Positions 61,205-64,000 of a DNA stretch of 64,000 nt are shown piece by piece. Source of the DNA: Flavobacteriales bacterium (GTDB lineage: Bacteria > Bacteroidota > Bacteroidia > Flavobacteriales_F > PHOS-HE28); contig JADKGB010000001.1 in NCBI GenBank assembly GCA_016717225.1, positions 62,001 through 126,000 of the forward strand, written 5' to 3'. The notes below the pieces were generated by a model. The model was not told the DNA's origin. It was given only the letters and a program-made list of their open reading frames with translations, and searched no databases. Made by a program: the position numbers and the translations under genes. The number at the start of each line of letters is the position of its first letter. Position 1 is the stretch's first letter.

Positions 61205-63079
61205 TCACTTCCGCTGGTCCAACCACATTTGGAAGACCATTAGTGTCCACAATAGTTTCCGATGATTGGCGCGACCGGTCATGTGTTCTTTCTTCAGTCG
61301 CTCCACGTATGTGGGGTTGAAGTAGCCTTCGCGCTGGAGCCTTTGGCTGTTGAGCAGTTCTTCGCACAAAGGCCTCAACTCTTTGCGCAACCACGAACTC
61401 AGCGGAATTCCAAAGCCCTTTTTTGGTCGATCGATAATGGCGTCCGGGAGTTTGCCGCGCATCACCTTCTTCAATAAATACTTGCCGTTGAAGCCTTGCC
61501 GTTTGAAATGGTCGGGCAACGAGTTGATGAGTTCCACAACCTCCACGTCCATGAAAGGAGCGCGCACCTCCAGCGAGGTATACATGCTGGCGCGATCCAC
61601 CTTGAACAGGATATCATCCAGCAAATACGTGCGCAGAAAAACGTAGATGATCTCGTTCAACGAGTTGTCCGCCCACGGGGATCCGCGGAGAACGTCGTCG
61701 ATCGGTTCCAGCCCGTGGGCGTTGTTCAGCGAAGCGCGGACCTCCGTGCTGAGGAGCGATCGTTTTTCCGAAGGTGTGAAACTGCCGAGCCAGAGCGTGT
61801 TCACGTGTTGTGCATCCAGCTCGAAGCCTCGGAGGAACTGCTTCAGTTTGAAATCGAACGAGATGTTCTTGTCACTGGCCGGAAGCATGTTCGCCATGCC
61901 CTTCATCGCATTGATCACCGCGTGGGGCATAGTTGAAAAAAGCTTCCTGAACCGATCCGCACCGAACGTGGGATAGCCGGCAAGCAGTTCGTCACTGCCA
62001 TCGCCACCAAGGCATACGGTGACGTGCTTGCGTGCAAAACGGCTCAGCAAATGGGTCGGGATCAACGAGGCATCCGCGAAAGGCTCATCAAGTTTGGCGT
62101 AGAGGTCAGGTATCAGGTCCAGACTATCGCGCTGCTTCAGGATCTCTACATGATGATCACTGCCGATGCGCTCGGCGACAAGTCGGGCATGATCGCTTTC
62201 ATCATAGCTCGCCTCGTCGAAGCCGATACTGAACGTGTTGATCCGTGTGCTCGAACTCTTCTGCGCATAATAGGCGATAGCGCTGCTATCAATACCCCCG
62301 CTCAGGAAAACGCCAAGCGGCACATCGCTCATCAAACGGCGTTCGGTCGCCTTGAGCAACGCATCGTCGAGCTGTGCTGTGGCTTCGCTCTCACTGATCG
62401 ATCTCTTTGTAAGGTCAATGGTCCAATAGGCTCGATCGCTGAGGATACGTCCGTTCTTCACTACAAGACAATGCCCCGGTTCCAACTTGCGAACGCCTTG
62501 CACGATACTGCGCGGTGTTGGCACATATTCGAAGGTCAGGTATTGGTTGAACGAGGTCAGATCGATCTCGTTCTTCACTTCCGGATGCGCCAGCACGGCT
62601 TTCAGCTCACTGCCGAAAACGAATGTGCCGTTAGCCTCCGAGTAATGGAACGGCTTCTTGCCCATCCTATCTCTGGCCAGGAAGAGCTCACCATTTCTGG
62701 CATCGTGCAACGCGAAAACGAACATGCCGTTGAGCATGGGCAGCATGCGTTCTCCATGTTCCCTGAAGAGATAGAGCAGCACTTCCGTATCACCGTCTGT
62801 GCGGAAAGTGTAACGACCTGTTCGGAGCAAGCCTTCGCGCAGCGATTTGTAGTTGTAGATCTCGCCATTGAAGACGATGGTGAGCTCGCCACTCGCATCC
62901 TTCATTGGTTGATCGGCGCCATGGCTCAGGTCGATAATGCTCAAGCGGGCGTGGGCGAGACCGGTGTCATCCACCATTACGGCATCCTGCAGATCAGGAC
63001 CACGGTATGCGATGCGCCCGATCATTCGACGTGCATCATCCAGCGTGCCTTTTCCTTGGAACCCGGCTATGCCACACAT
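61205..63079 (-). CDS. asnB: asparagine synthase (glutamine-hydrolysing)
   Basis: A 624-residue enzyme. The N-terminal glutaminase domain begins with catalytic Cys2 (MCGIAGFQG), with RLSIIDLS and FNGEIYNY, and the C-terminal synthetase domain has the PP-loop FLSGGIDSSAIAYYA. The length and neighbours (membrane glycosyltransferase, methyltransferases) fit the AsnB paralogues in polysaccharide clusters, which often transfer amide groups to sugars, rather than free asparagine synthesis. Which role applies is inferred. Confidence 0.93.
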   Translation of the reverse strand: MCGIAGFQGKGTLDDARRMIGRIAYRGPDLQDAVMVDDTGLAHARLSIIDLSHGADQPMKDASGELTIVFNGEIYNYKSLREGLLRTGRYTFRTDGDTEVLLYLFREHGERMLPMLNGMFVFALHDARNGELFLARDRMGKKPFHYSEANGTFVFGSELKAVLAHPEVKNEIDLTSFNQYLTFEYVPTPRSIVQGVRKLEPGHCLVVKNGRILSDRAYWTIDLTKRSISESEATAQLDDALLKATERRLMSDVPLGVFLSGGIDSSAIAYYAQKSSSTRINTFSIGFDEASYDESDHARLVAERIGSDHHVEILKQRDSLDLIPDLYAKLDEPFADASLIPTHLLSRFARKHVTVCLGGDGSDELLAGYPTFGADRFRKLFSTMPHAVINAMKGMANMLPASDKNISFDFKLKQFLRGFELDAQHVNTLWLGSFTPSEKRSLLSTEVRASLNNAHGLEPIDDVLRGSPWADNSLNEIIYVFLRTYLLDDILFKVDRASMYTSLEVRAPFMDVEVVELINSLPDHFKRQGFNGKYLLKKVMRGKLPDAIIDRPKKGFGIPLSSWLRKELRPLCEELLNSQRLQREGYFNPTYVERLKKEHMTGRANHRKLLWTLMVFQMWLDQRK

Positions 63080-63103
63080 GCGTTCAGCAGAAATTTGCGG
63101 TGA

Positions 63104-63841
63104 TCATGCACGCGAACCAATGGCTATCAAGCTCGATCCTCTCCATTTGCCCGGGACCAGTTCATGTTCAATACCCAGAACGGCCGCCAACATCGCGTGG
63201 ATCGCACGTCGCGGTTGTTCCACTGGCGGGTCGAAGCGTACACGACGGTTCTGGCCGATGCCCAGGGCGAGCGCACCGCGTTGTGCCCAGTACAATCCCT
63301 GGAAGAGCTCGCGTACTGCTATCGGCTTCAATCCGCAGGCGAGCATATGCTCCGTCAACGATGCGGCTGTGTAACGACGGAAGTGACCGAAATGCACGTC
63401 ATAGTTGCTCCATAGCTCTGGCCCTGCTGGAACAGTGATCGCAACTTGCTTCACATTGGGGTATGCATCCAGAAGACGGCGCATGAAACCTGGTGCATCC
63501 TCGATGTGTTCAATTACATCGAATAGCCCGATGCTCTGGAATCGCGCACGCACGGTGAGGTCAACACTGAACGCGTCCTGGCCGAGCATCAGGTGTGGGC
63601 TTACCAGCGGATCGACTTCGGGATGGCCCAACTCGATACCTGTGACCTCAAGGCCAGCATTCCGCAGGTAGCCGGTGACAATGCCGGTTCCACAGCCCAC
63701 TTCGAGCATGGGCATCGGTACTCGATGGCGGAGAAGTGCCTTCAGCAGAATGCGGTTGCGCGCACGCGTCCAATAGAAGAAGCGCATCCCAGGTGGGTAG
63801 TTGTCCTGGAAGTGCGACGCGTCGTAGGCCGTGGTGGACAT
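63104..63841 (-). CDS. class I SAM-dependent methyltransferase
   Basis: A 245-residue methyltransferase. Motif I is LEVGCGTGIVTGYL (about 46-59), motif II EVTGIELG, and a motif III-like IGLFDVIEHIEDAPGFM. The C-terminal half has a VPAGPELWSNYDVHFGHFRRYT segment common in methyltransferases of glycan or lipid clusters. It is followed by asnB 24 nt downstream and preceded by another gene, cut by the window, 6 nt upstream. The substrate is unknown. Confidence 0.85.
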   Translation of the reverse strand: MSTTAYDASHFQDNYPPGMRFFYWTRARNRILLKALLRHRVPMPMLEVGCGTGIVTGYLRNAGLEVTGIELGHPEVDPLVSPHLMLGQDAFSVDLTVRARFQSIGLFDVIEHIEDAPGFMRRLLDAYPNVKQVAITVPAGPELWSNYDVHFGHFRRYTAASLTEHMLACGLKPIAVRELFQGLYWAQRGALALGIGQNRRVRFDPPVEQPRRAIHAMLAAVLGIEHELVPGKWRGSSLIAIGSRA

Positions 63842-63847
63842 CGCGCG

Positions 63848-64000
63848 TCAAGCTTTCATGCGCCCGCCGAACTTCCAGGAGTTGCCATTGCGGAAAATGG
63901 CGTACGTGCTCGAAGGGTCAATGGGCTCGGTACGCAACCATTCCTCCACCGTGCGCTTGTGGATATACACGGTGCTCGGGGTCACCAACTGATCGAATGC
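63848..64000 (-). CDS. C-terminal end of a probable methyltransferase (partial)
   Basis: The last 50 codons of a gene cut by the window edge: FDQLVTPSTVYIHKRTVEEW at the start and NSWKFGGRMKA at the end, stop TGA at 63850-63848. The pattern (aspartate-rich, hydrophobic beta-strand, TVEEWL) resembles the end of class I methyltransferases. It shares the operon with the next gene. Confidence 0.45.
   Translation of the reverse strand, partial: AFDQLVTPSTVYIHKRTVEEWLRTEPIDPSSTYAIFRNGNSWKFGGRMKA

Overview
The window looks like a chromosomal segment of an uncultured Bacteroidota, most likely of the order Flavobacteriales. The evidence is gliding/type IX secretion genes (gldB, gldC), a T9SS-type C-terminal sorting domain, a GEVED-domain surface protein, several proteins with VCBS or TonB-type outer-membrane features, a MurE with the DNPR meso-diaminopimelate motif, and promoters of the Bacteroidota type (TTG-N17-19-TAnnTTTG) instead of the E. 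coli type. Shine-Dalgarno sites are weak or absent. No tRNA, rRNA, CRISPR array, transposase or integrase was seen.

Layout. 0-15.2 kb: a LuxE-like acyl-activating enzyme, a lipoprotein, an orphan sensor kinase, a 1118-residue VCBS/ASPIC protein, a DNA/RNA non-specific endonuclease, a MurG-like glycosyltransferase, trmB, a glycine-rich RRM protein, and a TonB-dependent receptor followed by a sensor kinase/OmpR-type regulator pair. 15.5-21.7 kb: one giant minus-strand surface-protein gene (signal peptide, GEVED domain, 15 repeats of about 116 residues, sorting domain). Nine of the repeats are nearly identical 348-bp units, and a 1-bp insertion breaks the reading frame. 22-27.5 kb: a TPR histidine kinase/LytTR regulator pair and two paralogous secreted proteins of unknown family. 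27.5-44.4 kb: a complete division and cell-wall (dcw) cluster on the minus strand, in order of transcription mraZ, rsmH, ftsL, ftsI, murE, mraY, murD, an orphan MurD C-terminal-domain gene, ftsW, murG, murC, ftsQ, ftsA, ftsZ, then yqeY. 44.9-51 kb: an alpha/beta hydrolase, engB, a membrane protein, gldB-gldC, a small beta-barrel protein and nadE. 51-57.9 kb: a decayed korB fragment, an outer-membrane protein gene, korB-korA, and an Mrp/NifU/small secreted protein operon preceded by an alkyltransferase-like gene. 58-64 kb: a DUF4139 protein and a probable surface-glycan operon (methyltransferases, asparagine synthase, polytopic glycosyltransferase-like protein).

The most interesting observations are: (1) the stand-alone MurD C-terminal-domain gene between murD and ftsW, which keeps its fold motifs but lacks the nucleotide-binding domains and a key lysine; (2) three direct GTGCC boxes with an exact 10-bp period upstream of mraZ, which look like a MraZ operator; (3) two loci where a surface-protein gene is bracketed by an intact conserved gene and a decayed copy of that gene's 3' end in direct orientation; (4) the homogenised 348-bp repeat array; (5) a recurrent TACNTTYG promoter element, at three genes exactly 6 nt before the start codon, suggesting leaderless mRNAs. 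Several genes (giant repeat gene, alpha/beta hydrolase, nadE, outer-membrane gene) carry single-base frameshifts, most in short homopolymers. Uncorrected sequencing errors are the leading explanation.
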